Assembly: GCA_963769665.1 (NCBI GenBank)
Contig: CAVYMQ010000003.1
Location: 2,108,001 to 2,172,000, forward strand
Source: JACCTU01 sp963769665
GTDB taxonomy: Bacteria > Actinomycetota > Thermoleophilia > Gaiellales > Gaiellaceae
Direction: 5' to 3'
Length of the DNA: 64,000 nt
Within the stretch, counting starts at the first letter, position 1; every line of letters begins with the position of its first letter. The notes beneath the pieces are model-generated. The model was not told the DNA's origin, did not search any database, and worked only from the letters and a program-made list of their open reading frames with translations. The position numbers and the translations under genes were made by a program. Shown piece after piece: positions 1-7,665 of this stretch.

Positions 1-1
1 A

Positions 2-160
2 GCGGTCGTCGAGCTGGTCGCCACGACCCTCGGCGTCCACCCAAGGGCGGTCAGGCTCGTTTCCGGCTTCGCCTCGCGTGACAAGATTGTGGAGGTGGAC
101 GACCTCCGGCCCGACGAGGCGGAGGCTCGCCTGGCCTCCGCAACGAGAAAGGACGTATGA
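2..160 (+). CDS. DUF167/YggU family protein, C-terminal part
   Basis: The window opens inside this gene, so only the last 52 codons are present. They read as the C-terminal half of the YggU/DUF167 fold: a helix (AVVELVATTLGV), then the pattern VRLVSGFASRDKIVEVDDL, which corresponds to the conserved 'SG.TSR.K' stretch of the family. The stop TGA at 158-160 overlaps the ATG of the next gene (ATGA), so the two are probably cotranscribed. The family has no established biochemical function. Confidence 0.7.
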   Translation, partial: AVVELVATTLGVHPRAVRLVSGFASRDKIVEVDDLRPDEAEARLASATRKDV

Positions 161-513
161 GCTCGATCGAAACGAACCGGTTCCGTGAAGCGCTGCTCAC
201 CGAGCGGAAGCGCATCGCGGCCGCGCTGGAGAACCTGAAGAACGAGAACCCCGGCAGCGTCGAGGACGAGACCGGCGAGGAAGCGTCGGACCAGCATCTC
301 GCCGACACCGCGACCGCGATGCACGATCGCGAGCTCGACTACGGGCTCACGGAGAACGAGGAGGACCTCATCCTGGCGATCGACGCCGCACTCCAGCGGA
401 TCGAAGACGGCACGTACGGCATCTGCACGAACTGCGGCAAGCCGATCGGCGAGGAACGGCTCGAGGCGCTGCCGTGGGCCGACCGCTGCATCGACTGCGC
501 AAAGCTGCGATGA
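157..513 (+). CDS. TraR/DksA-type zinc finger protein
   Basis: This is a 118-residue protein of the DksA/TraR family, whose members bind the RNA polymerase secondary channel or act as general stress regulators. An N-terminal helical hairpin (residues 1-80) carries an acidic stretch, and the C-terminal zinc finger CTNCGKP...CIDCAK has all four cysteines. The spacing is typical of the actinobacterial short DksA-like group. ATG overlaps the upstream stop, and its own stop TGA (511-513) overlaps the lspA ATG, so the gene is translationally coupled on both sides. Which role it has relative to ppGpp cannot be read from the sequence. Confidence 0.85.
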   Translation: MSSIETNRFREALLTERKRIAAALENLKNENPGSVEDETGEEASDQHLADTATAMHDRELDYGLTENEEDLILAIDAALQRIEDGTYGICTNCGKPIGEERLEALPWADRCIDCAKLR

Positions 514-1073
514 GCGAGCCTGCTCCCAGGCCCACGGTCGACGTGCGGGTCGGCTCGTCGACAGACGGGCTGGCGCCCGTCTCCGTCGCGGAGCGCTCGA
601 TGGCGGCTGGCGCGCACGAGTGGATCGGCCTCGGCGCCGTGGCGGGAGCCGCCGTCGTCGCCGATCAGGTCACGAAGCGCATCGTCGCCGGCACGCTCGA
701 CCTCGCCGAGTCACGACACGTCGCCGGGCCGCTGGACCTGCATCACGTGCAGAACTCGGGGATCGCGTTCGGCCTCTTTCCCGAGGCGACCACGATCGTG
801 ATCGCGTTGACGGCAATGGTCATCGCCTGGCTGCTCGTCGTCTTCGCGCGCTCAGGGGCGCGTCACCCCGTGATGCCGGTCGGGCTCGGGCTCGTCGTCG
901 GCGGAAGCATCTCGAACCTCGCCGACCGCGTCCGGCTCGGGCACGTCACGGATTTCATCGACCTCGAGTTCTGGCCGGCGTTCAACCTCGCCGACACCTT
1001 CATCGTCGTGGGTGTCGCCCTGCTGCTCGGCGCCGCGGTGATCTCCGATCGCCCGCATCCGCGTCACCGCTGA
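510..1073 (+). CDS. lspA: Lipoprotein signal peptidase (signal peptidase II)
   Basis: LspA is the inner-membrane aspartyl protease that removes signal peptides from diacylglyceryl-modified prolipoproteins. The 187-residue reading has four hydrophobic segments. Family motifs are DQVTK (52-56), NSGIAFGLF (82-90), the first catalytic aspartate in SNLADRV (D139) and the second in FNLADTF (D162). I chose ATG 510 because it overlaps the upstream stop (ATGA). An internal ATG at 600 would remove a 30-residue non-conserved N-terminus and is a real alternative. rluD follows 10 bp downstream, the common lspA-rluD order. Confidence 0.93.
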   Translation: MSEPAPRPTVDVRVGSSTDGLAPVSVAERSMAAGAHEWIGLGAVAGAAVVADQVTKRIVAGTLDLAESRHVAGPLDLHHVQNSGIAFGLFPEATTIVIALTAMVIAWLLVVFARSGARHPVMPVGLGLVVGGSISNLADRVRLGHVTDFIDLEFWPAFNLADTFIVVGVALLLGAAVISDRPHPRHR

Positions 1074-1083
1074 CGCCGCCGGC

Positions 1084-1947
1084 GTGCGGCTCGACCGCTT
1101 CCTCGCCTCGCTGGAGGAGTTGGGCTCACGGGGCGAGGCCGAGCGGCTCCTGAGCGAGCGGGGAGCGGTCACGGTCGACGGCGAGCGCCGCCCGAAGAGC
1201 TACCGCGTCCAGGAGGGCGAGGAGATCGCGTTCGAGGTGCCCGAGCGCGAAGCCGTGGCGGAAGCGGCCGTCGAGCAGGCAGCGCCGCTCCGCATCCCGT
1301 ACCAGGACGAGCACCTGCTCGTCGTCGACAAGCCCGCGGGCCTCGTCGTCCATCCCGGCGCCGGGCACGCCGCCGGCACGTTGGCGGATGCGCTCGTCGG
1401 CCACGGCGCGGCCGGGGGAGAGGAAGGGCGGCTGGGGATCGTTCACCGGCTCGACCGCGACACGTCGGGGCTGCTCGCCGTGGCGCGCTCGGACGAGGCG
1501 TTCGAGCGCCTGCAGGAACTCGTGCGCGAGCGTGCGCTCGAGCGGGAGTACCTCGCGCTCGTCCGCGGGAAGCCGCGCTCGCGCTCCGGCCGGATCGAGG
1601 CGCCGATCGGCCGCGACCGTCGCGACGCGACGCGCCAGTCGCTCGACACCGACACGCCGCGCGACGCGGTCACGCACTTCGAGCTCGAGGAGCGCCTGCA
1701 GCGACACGCGCTGCTCCGCGTGCGGCTCGAGACGGGGAGGATGCACCAGATCCGCGTCCACCTCGCGGCGATCAACCTGCCGGTCGCCGGCGACTCGGTG
1801 TACGGGGTCGGCGGCGAGCTCGGGCTCGACCGTCAGTTCCTGCACGCGACGCGGCTCGCGTTCGACCATCCGATTACCGGTGAGCGCGTCGAGACGACGT
1901 CGCCCTTGCCGCCGGACCTCGCCGCGGCGCTCGCCCGCGCTCGTTAA
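1084..1947 (+). CDS. rluD: RluA/RluD-family 23S rRNA pseudouridine synthase
   Basis: The N-terminal S4-like RNA-binding domain (about residues 1-60) is followed by the RluA catalytic domain with VDKPAGLVVHPG and the catalytic aspartate motif HRLDRDTSG. The C-terminal part has GRMHQIRVH. It converts uridine to pseudouridine in 23S rRNA; exact target positions cannot be assigned. The first standard start is GTG 1084, but the frame is open back to 1042 and the residues just upstream (RVTADAAGV) look like the usual RluD N-terminus, so the true start may be an unusual upstream codon. Its TAA overlaps the stop of the convergent GGDEF gene. Confidence 0.9.
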   Translation: MRLDRFLASLEELGSRGEAERLLSERGAVTVDGERRPKSYRVQEGEEIAFEVPEREAVAEAAVEQAAPLRIPYQDEHLLVVDKPAGLVVHPGAGHAAGTLADALVGHGAAGGEEGRLGIVHRLDRDTSGLLAVARSDEAFERLQELVRERALEREYLALVRGKPRSRSGRIEAPIGRDRRDATRQSLDTDTPRDAVTHFELEERLQRHALLRVRLETGRMHQIRVHLAAINLPVAGDSVYGVGGELGLDRQFLHATRLAFDHPITGERVETTSPLPPDLAAALARAR

Positions 1948-2888
1948 CGCGACGTCTTCGCGCGCTTTGCCTCGTAGAGCCGCTCGTCGGCGAGGCGGAA
2001 GAGCGCGTCCGACGAGACGGCGTCGTGCGGGTACGAGGCGAGCCCGGCGCTGAGCGCGAACCCTTCGGGCAGTCGACCCGACGCCGCCTCCTCGTCGACC
2101 AGGTCGTGCAGGCGCGCGAGGAACCGGCCGCCCGTCTCGAGGTCGCTCTCGATCAGGCAGACCGCGAACTCGTCCCCGCCCAGACGACCTGCGAGGTCGG
2201 ACCCGCGGAGCGACTCCGTGAGCAGCGCGGCCACGCGACGGAGCACGCGGTCGCCCTCGGGGTGGCCGAGCTCGTCGTTGATCGACTTGAACGCGTCGAC
2301 GTCGACGTAGACGAGCGTGAGGCCGCGCTCGTAACGGCGCGCACGGTCGAGCTCCTCCTCGACGCCGACGCTGAAGGCCGCATGGTTGAGGAGCTCGGTG
2401 AGCGGGTCCCTCCGCGCCTGGTCGGCCAGCTCCGCCGTGGCGCGGTCGAAGTAGGCGACGACGCACTCGGCGACGAGCACGTCGAGGCTGTCGTTCAGTC
2501 GCCGCTCCGCCTCGAAGACCTCGCTGCCGGTGAGGTCGTGGGCGCGCGAGGAGACGAAGCGCCAGAGCACCCGCCGCAGAACGAGCAGCTCGGTGACGAT
2601 CTCCCGCGGCGCGAAGCCGAGCGACTCACGCTCCCGCGCGTGGTCCCGGACCAGCCCGGCCAGAGGGCCGCCGCGCCGCATGCGCCCCGGCTGGGGCTCC
2701 GCGAGCTCCTTCGAGAGCTCGACGATGAAGGTCGGCATGTCCCCGAGCTGACCGACCTGCCCGAGCCGCTGGAGCGAGGGGACGGCGTCCTCGCGCAGGC
2801 CCTCGTCGACGACCTCGACGGCCAGGTCCCAGGCGGCGGCCCGGATCTCCTCCGCCAGGGCGCTGAGCGGCTCCGACACGTCCGGCAC
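1944..2888 (-). CDS. Diguanylate cyclase with N-terminal RsbRD-like helical domain
   Basis: The 314-residue protein has a helical N-terminal region (about 1-155) resembling the RsbRD_N/sensor helical domain (SLGFAPREIVTELLVLRRVL), then a full GGDEF domain. The signature is intact (RLGGDEFAV, residues 235-243), and an RxxD inhibitory site (RGSD, 228-231) lies exactly five residues before it. It should therefore make c-di-GMP from two GTP and be product-inhibited. No membrane segment is seen, so it is probably cytosolic. I take the GTG at 2888; the open frame beyond it runs antisense through rpsB and is not coding. Convergent stops with rluD overlap by three bases. Confidence 0.85.
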   Translation of the reverse strand: MPDVSEPLSALAEEIRAAAWDLAVEVVDEGLREDAVPSLQRLGQVGQLGDMPTFIVELSKELAEPQPGRMRRGGPLAGLVRDHARERESLGFAPREIVTELLVLRRVLWRFVSSRAHDLTGSEVFEAERRLNDSLDVLVAECVVAYFDRATAELADQARRDPLTELLNHAAFSVGVEEELDRARRYERGLTLVYVDVDAFKSINDELGHPEGDRVLRRVAALLTESLRGSDLAGRLGGDEFAVCLIESDLETGGRFLARLHDLVDEEAASGRLPEGFALSAGLASYPHDAVSSDALFRLADERLYEAKRAKTSR

Positions 2889-3056
2889 AGCGCCAGAATA
2901 CGGCCGATTCGGGCCGCTCCCGCTACCATGGCGGCTCCACTCCTTCGACCCGGCAGGGTGACTCGGGTGGCGGTGCCGGGACGACGGATCACCCGGTTCC
3001 AGCCGAGCCTGCCGGAGCTGTAGACATCCAAACCGCGAAACGGAGGCTAGGCCACC
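2889..3056 (+). promoter_or_regulatory. Divergent spacer upstream of rpsB
   Basis: This 168-bp gap separates the GGDEF start (minus) from rpsB (plus) and must hold both promoters. A possible -10 (TACCAT, 2924-2929) is visible without a convincing -35. A clear Shine-Dalgarno GGAGG at 3042-3046 precedes the rpsB ATG by 10 bases. An rpsB leader structure is possible, but I see no perfect long hairpin. Confidence 0.4.
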
Positions 3057-3884
3057 ATGTCCGTCGTCAGCATGAGAGAGCTTCTCGAGGCCGGGGTCCA
3101 TTTCGGCCATCAGACGAGGCGCTGGAACCCCAAGATGCGCCGCTTCATCTTCACGGAGCGAGGCGGCATCTACATCATCGACCTCCAGCAGACACAGCAG
3201 CTGCTCGAGGAGGCCCACGACTTCGCGAAGAACATCGCGACCCGGAACGGGACGGTGCTCTTCGTCGGCACGAAGAAGCAGGCGCAGGACGCCGTCGAGA
3301 ACCAGGCGAAGCGCGTCGGCATGCCCTACGTCAACCACCGCTGGCTCGGCGGGCTGCTCACGAACTGGCGCACGATCCACAGCCGGATCGACCGGCTCCA
3401 CGAGCTCCGGAGGCTCCAGGCGGAAGGGCAGCTGGAGCTGCTCCCGTCGAAGGAGCGGATCGAGTTGCTGGGCCAGCTCGAGAAGCTCGACGCGAACCTC
3501 GGCGGTGTTGCCGACATGAAGCGCCACCCCGACGCCGTGTTCATCCTCGACCTGAAGAAGGAGCAGCTCGGCGTCGCCGAGGCGCGCCGGCTGAAGATCC
3601 CGGTGATCGCGCTCGTCGACACGAACTGCGACCCCGACGAGGCCGACTTCGTCGTGCCCGGCAACGACGATGCCATCCGGTCGTGCGAGCTCGTCGCGCG
3701 CGTGATCGCGGACGGCATCGAGGCGGGCCGCGCAGGCATCACCGAGAAGGAGCTCGCCCGCGCGCAGGCGACCGTCGTCGAGCCGGCCGCCGAGGCAGCG
3801 TCGGAGCCGGAGCCCGTGCCGGAGGGCGACGAGGAGCAGGTCGCGCAGAAGGAGGAGCCTGTCGCCGAAGAGGTGACCACGTGA
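3057..3884 (+). CDS. rpsB: 30S ribosomal protein S2
   Basis: S2 is a small-subunit protein at the head-body junction. The 275-residue sequence starts with the conserved MRELLEAGVHFGHQTRRWNPKM and contains FVGTKKQAQ, the HRWLGGLLTNW block and VALVDTNCDP. The last 40 residues are an acidic, alanine/glutamate-rich tail (about 235-275) beyond the core fold, as in several actinobacterial S2 proteins. GGAGG precedes the ATG. The stop overlaps the tsf GTG (GTGA), giving the usual rpsB-tsf-pyrH-frr order. Confidence 0.98.
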   Translation: MSVVSMRELLEAGVHFGHQTRRWNPKMRRFIFTERGGIYIIDLQQTQQLLEEAHDFAKNIATRNGTVLFVGTKKQAQDAVENQAKRVGMPYVNHRWLGGLLTNWRTIHSRIDRLHELRRLQAEGQLELLPSKERIELLGQLEKLDANLGGVADMKRHPDAVFILDLKKEQLGVAEARRLKIPVIALVDTNCDPDEADFVVPGNDDAIRSCELVARVIADGIEAGRAGITEKELARAQATVVEPAAEAASEPEPVPEGDEEQVAQKEEPVAEEVTT

Positions 3885-4684
3885 CCGCGATTTCCGCAAC
3901 GCTCGTCAAGGAGCTCCGCGAGATGACCGGTGCGGGGATCATGGACGCGAAGCGTGCGCTCCAGGACACCGGCGGGGACGTCGACGCGGCGAAGAAGCTC
4001 CTGCGCGAAAAGGGAATGGCGAACGCCGACAAGCGCGCGGGGAGGGTGACGACCGAAGGCAAGGTCGGCTACCGGATCCACGAGGACGGCACGCGCGCGA
4101 CGATCGTCGGGATCGGCTGCGAGACCGAGCCGGTCTCGAACAACGACGCGTTCATGGATTTCGCGAAGAAGGTCCTCGACCTCATCGACGAAGAAGGGGT
4201 AGGAGCCGAGGCGAAGCTCGAGGAAGCGCGCAAAGAGCTCACCGCGAAGCTCGGCGAGAACATCCAGATCGTCCAGCCCGCGCGCTTCGAGCGGATCGAC
4301 ACCGGCACGCTCGAGGGCTACGCGCATCCGCCCGCGAACAAGCTCGGCGTCCTCGTCCAGCTTCGCGGCGGCTCGCCCGAGCTCGCACGCAAGGTCGCGA
4401 TGCACATCGCGGCCTCCGCGCCGCAGTACATCGCGCGCGAGGATGTTCCCGAGGAGCTCGTGACCGCTGAGCGCGACATCCTCCTGGCCTCCGACGAGGT
4501 CCTGTCGAAGCCGGAGCAGGCGCGTGAGAAGATCGTCGAAGGGATGATCAACAAGCGCTTCTTCGCCGCGCAGGTTCTGGCCGAGCAGCCGTGGATCCAC
4601 GACACGGCGAAGACCGTCGGCCAGGCGCTGGAGGACGAGGGCGCTCAGGTCGCCGAGTTCGAGCGGATCTCCCTCTCCGGCTGA
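3881..4684 (+). CDS. tsf: Elongation factor Ts
   Basis: EF-Ts exchanges GDP for GTP on EF-Tu. The protein is 267 residues from GTG 3881. The N-terminal UBA-like module has the signature VKELREMTGAGIMDAKRAL, followed by KGMANADKRAGR. The core then contains the conserved ETEPVSNN and MHIAASAPQYI stretches. I chose the GTG that overlaps the rpsB stop; longer readings run into rpsB coding sequence. Its TGA shares a base with the pyrH ATG (TGATG). Confidence 0.97.
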   Translation: MTAISATLVKELREMTGAGIMDAKRALQDTGGDVDAAKKLLREKGMANADKRAGRVTTEGKVGYRIHEDGTRATIVGIGCETEPVSNNDAFMDFAKKVLDLIDEEGVGAEAKLEEARKELTAKLGENIQIVQPARFERIDTGTLEGYAHPPANKLGVLVQLRGGSPELARKVAMHIAASAPQYIAREDVPEELVTAERDILLASDEVLSKPEQAREKIVEGMINKRFFAAQVLAEQPWIHDTAKTVGQALEDEGAQVAEFERISLSG

Positions 4685-5445
4685 TGGCGGTCCGGCCGCA
4701 GGAATCGCCCGCGGCCGCCGGGACGGCAGGCGAGCCGTTCCGCCGGGTGCTGCTGAAGCTCTCCGGCGAGGCGCTGATGGGCCCGCGCGAGTACGGGCTC
4801 GACTCCGCGACCATCGACGAGCTCGCGCGTGAGATCGCCGACGTGGCGGGTGTGACCGAGCTCGCCGTCGTCGTCGGTGCGGGGAACCTCTATCGGGGCC
4901 TGGAGGCGTCCGCAGAGGGAATGGACCGCGCGACGGCCGACTACATGGGAATGTTGGCCACCGTGATGAACGCGCTGGCTCTCCAGGACGCTCTCGAGCG
5001 CGCCGGCGCGGCGACGCGCGTGCAGTCGGCGCTCGACATCGCGGACGTCGCCGAGCCGTACATCCGCCGCCGGGCGATCCGTCACCTCGAGAAGCGACGG
5101 ATCGTGATCTTCGCGGCCGGCACCGGGAACCCGTACTTCACGACCGACACCGCCGCGGCGCTCCGGGCGCTCGAGATCGGCGCGGCTGCGATCCTGATGG
5201 CCAAGCACGGTGCGCGCGGCGTGTACACCGCCGACCCGAACACCGACCCGACCGCGGAGTTCATCCCGCAGCTGACGCATCGCCAGGCGATCGAGCGCGG
5301 GCTCAAGGTGATGGACACGACCGCACTCTCACTGTGCATGGACAACGATCTCCCGATCTACGTCTTCGGAAGCGGCGAGGGCAACCTGCGCCGCGTCGTC
5401 GACGGCGAGCGGGTGGGAACGATCATCTCGAAGGAGGCGACGTGA
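4684..5445 (+). CDS. pyrH: UMP kinase
   Basis: PyrH phosphorylates UMP to UDP, in the bacterial hexameric amino-acid-kinase family. The 253-residue reading has a short non-conserved N-terminus, then RVLLKLSGEALMG (phosphate loop), VVGAGNLYRG, ATADYMGMLATVMNALAL and the GTGNPYFTTDTAA nucleotide site. ATG 4684 abuts the tsf stop. The stop overlaps the frr GTG (GTGA), and AAGGAGG at 5431-5437, inside the pyrH 3' end, acts as the frr ribosome-binding site. Confidence 0.97.
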   Translation: MAVRPQESPAAAGTAGEPFRRVLLKLSGEALMGPREYGLDSATIDELAREIADVAGVTELAVVVGAGNLYRGLEASAEGMDRATADYMGMLATVMNALALQDALERAGAATRVQSALDIADVAEPYIRRRAIRHLEKRRIVIFAAGTGNPYFTTDTAAALRALEIGAAAILMAKHGARGVYTADPNTDPTAEFIPQLTHRQAIERGLKVMDTTALSLCMDNDLPIYVFGSGEGNLRRVVDGERVGTIISKEAT

Positions 5446-6002
5446 CGCTCGACGAGGCGATGCAGGACGGGCTGCGGAGGATGGACCAGGCCGTGGAGCA
5501 CGCGCGCAACGAGTTCAACACCGTGCGCACCGGCCGCGCGTCCGCGGCGCTGCTCGACCGCATCGTGATCGACTACTACGGCCAGGAGACGCCGCTGAAG
5601 CAGCTCGCGACGATCAACGTCCCCGAGCCGCGCATGCTCACGATCCAGCCGTTCGACCCGAGCTCGATGAAGCAGATCGAGAAGGCGATCCAGGAGTCCG
5701 ACCTCGGACTCACGCCGTCCAACGACGGCAAGGTGATCCGGCTTCCGATCCCGCAGCTCACGGAGGAGCGGCGCAAGGAGCTCGTGAAGGTCGTGCGCCA
5801 CCTCGCCGAGGAAGGTCGCATCGCCGTGCGGAACGTTCGACGGGATGTGCTGCACCACATGAAGGAGCTCGTGAGCAAGGGCGAGGTCGGCGCGGACGAG
5901 GAGCACCGCGGTGAGGAGCGCGTGCAGAAGCTCACCGACGAGCGCATCAAGACGATCGACGACGCGCTCAAGCACAAAGAAGCCGAGATCCTGGAAGTGT
6001 AG
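5442..6002 (+). CDS. frr: Ribosome recycling factor
   Basis: RRF splits post-termination ribosomes together with EF-G. The 186-residue length matches the family. Conserved stretches are FNTVRTGRAS, PLKQLATINVPE, MLTIQPFD, the LGLTPSNDG block and IRLPIPQLTEERRKELVK. GTG 5442 overlaps the pyrH stop and lies 4 nt after AAGGAGG, a strong start. It ends the rpsB-tsf-pyrH-frr run; the next gene is 164 bp away across a structured spacer. Confidence 0.97.
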   Translation: MTLDEAMQDGLRRMDQAVEHARNEFNTVRTGRASAALLDRIVIDYYGQETPLKQLATINVPEPRMLTIQPFDPSSMKQIEKAIQESDLGLTPSNDGKVIRLPIPQLTEERRKELVKVVRHLAEEGRIAVRNVRRDVLHHMKELVSKGEVGADEEHRGEERVQKLTDERIKTIDDALKHKEAEILEV

Positions 6003-6166
6003 GTGCCTCTCCCGGCACTGCTCACCCCACCTCCGGCGGCTGCAAAGCAGCGTGCTGCCGCGTCCTCAGTCGCCCCCGTATCTGTCGATACGAGGGCTCC
6101 CTGCGTCCTTGCATCACTTGCTTTTCGCTCGCCGGAGGCGGGGCAGCAGCACCGGAAGAGGCACTG
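6003..6166 (+). promoter_or_regulatory. Structured frr-uppS spacer
   Basis: The largest gap in the first 13 kb run contains three hairpins. GCTGC-AAA-GCAGC lies at 6039-6051 and CGTATC-TGTC-GATACG at 6077-6092. A longer-range pair CCTCCGGCG (6030-6038) / CGCCGGAGG (6130-6138) encloses most of the gap. None is followed by a T-tract. It may combine a terminator for frr with the promoter and leader of the uppS operon; I do not recognise a known RNA class. Confidence 0.4.
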
Positions 6167-6862
6167 ATGGCGGCGACCGAGCTCGCCCGCGCCGTCGCGG
6201 TGATCATGGACGGCAACGGCCGCTGGGCCGAGCAGCGGGGCCTGCCCGTTGCCGAGGGCCATCGCGCCGGGACGAAGGCGCTCCGCCGCACGGTCGAGGC
6301 GGCGATCGACCTCGGAGTGGAGTCGCTCGCCGTGTACGCCTTCTCGACCGAGAACTGGTCGCGGCCGATCGACGAGGTCGAGGACCTGATGGAGATCTTC
6401 GGCGAGACGATCGAGCGTGAGCTCCCCGACCTGGCGAAGGAAGGCGTGCGCGTCCGGTTCGTCGGACGGCGCGACCGCGCGCCCGACTCGCTGCTCGCAC
6501 GCATGGTGGCGCTCGAAGAGGAGACGATCGAGAACGACCGGCTGCGCCTGTGGATCTGCTTCGACTACGGCGGCCGAGCCGAGCTCGTCGAGGCAGTGCG
6601 CGGGATTGCGGCGAGCGGAGCTGCGCCGGACACGATCGACGAGGAGCTGATCGCGGAGCACCTCTACGAGCCGGAGATGCCCGATCCCGACTTGCTGGTC
6701 CGAACATCGGGCGAGGTCAGGATCTCGAACTTCCTGCTCTGGCAGCTCGCGTACGCAGAGCTGGTCTTCACGGAGACGCTCTGGCCCGACTTCGGCGCGG
6801 ACGAGCTGCGTACCGCGCTCGACACGTTCGCTCGACGCCGCCGCCGGTTCGGCGCGCGATGA
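6167..6862 (+). CDS. uppS: Undecaprenyl diphosphate synthase (cis-prenyltransferase)
   Basis: UppS condenses isopentenyl diphosphate onto farnesyl diphosphate to make the C55 lipid carrier for peptidoglycan. The 231-residue protein shows IMDGNGRWAEQRGLP (with the catalytic Asp), GHRAGTKAL, YAFSTENWSRP, LWICFDYGGRAE and the C-terminal PDLLVRTSGE...NFLLWQLAYAEL. It lies at the head of a run that also makes its precursor (dxr, ispG) and phospholipid (cdsA). Strictly, cis-prenyltransferase is certain, while C55 product length is inferred. Confidence 0.95.
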   Translation: MAATELARAVAVIMDGNGRWAEQRGLPVAEGHRAGTKALRRTVEAAIDLGVESLAVYAFSTENWSRPIDEVEDLMEIFGETIERELPDLAKEGVRVRFVGRRDRAPDSLLARMVALEEETIENDRLRLWICFDYGGRAELVEAVRGIAASGAAPDTIDEELIAEHLYEPEMPDPDLLVRTSGEVRISNFLLWQLAYAELVFTETLWPDFGADELRTALDTFARRRRRFGAR

Positions 6863-7665
6863 GGGACCTCGCCGGCCGCATCCTCGTCGCCGTCCCGTTG
6901 CTCGTCGCGGTGCTCGCCGCTGCGTACTTCGATGCCTGGTGGCTCTTCGCGGTGGCCGCAGTCGGCGCGATCCTGGCGCTGCACGAGCTCTACACGACGA
7001 TCCGTCCGCTGCGCCCGCTCGTGCTCGCCGGCTTCGCCGGCGTGATCGCAGCTCTGCTCGGAGCGGAGCTCGGCGGGCCGGGCTGGCTGCTCGCCGGCCT
7101 GCTCTCGACGTTCGTCTTCGCTTTCGGCCTCTACGGGATCGCGGAGACGCGGCAGTCCGGCACGGTGACGATCGCGTCCACGATCCTCGGCGCGTTCTGG
7201 GTCGGCGCCGGCATCGGCCACCTGATCCTGCTCCGTGACCTCGGGGACGACTCGATCGGGCGCCTCGCGATCTTCACGGTGCTGCTCGCCGTCTGGGCCA
7301 GCGACACGGCTGCGTACTTCGCCGGGCGGCTGGTCGGCCGGCACAAGCTCGCCGCGGTGATGTCCCCCGGGAAGACGTGGGAGGGCTTCGTCGCGGGCTT
7401 CGTCGCATCGGTGCTCGTGGCGTTCTTCGCGCTGTACCAGGATCGCGACGAGTTCCTAAAGATCTGGGAAGCGCTCGTCCTCGGCGCGGTGCTCGCGCTC
7501 GCAGGGACGATCGGCGACCTGTTCGAGTCGGCGGTCAAGCGCGACATGCAGGTCAAGGACACCGGGCGCCTGCTCGGCGGGCACGGGGGTGTCCTCGACC
7601 GGATCGACTCGCTGCTCTTCGCCTCGGTCGCGGGCTACTACACGATCCTGGCGCTGCAGGGATGA
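6859..7665 (+). CDS. cdsA: Phosphatidate cytidylyltransferase
   Basis: CdsA makes CDP-diacylglycerol from phosphatidic acid and CTP in the membrane. The 268-residue protein has several hydrophobic helices and the complete C-terminal family signature (SAVKRDMQVKDTGRLLGGHG followed by GVLDRID), preceded by SDTAAYFAGR and SPGKTWEG. ATG overlaps the uppS stop and its own stop overlaps the dxr ATG, so uppS-cdsA-dxr-rseP are translationally chained. Confidence 0.95.
   Translation: MRDLAGRILVAVPLLVAVLAAAYFDAWWLFAVAAVGAILALHELYTTIRPLRPLVLAGFAGVIAALLGAELGGPGWLLAGLLSTFVFAFGLYGIAETRQSGTVTIASTILGAFWVGAGIGHLILLRDLGDDSIGRLAIFTVLLAVWASDTAAYFAGRLVGRHKLAAVMSPGKTWEGFVAGFVASVLVAFFALYQDRDEFLKIWEALVLGAVLALAGTIGDLFESAVKRDMQVKDTGRLLGGHGGVLDRIDSLLFASVAGYYTILALQG

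Noticed and set aside
2889..3899. Long N-terminal extension of the minus-strand GGDEF frame across rpsB
   Set aside because: It is antisense to a conserved ribosomal gene, and the GGDEF protein's helical domain begins at GTG 2888.
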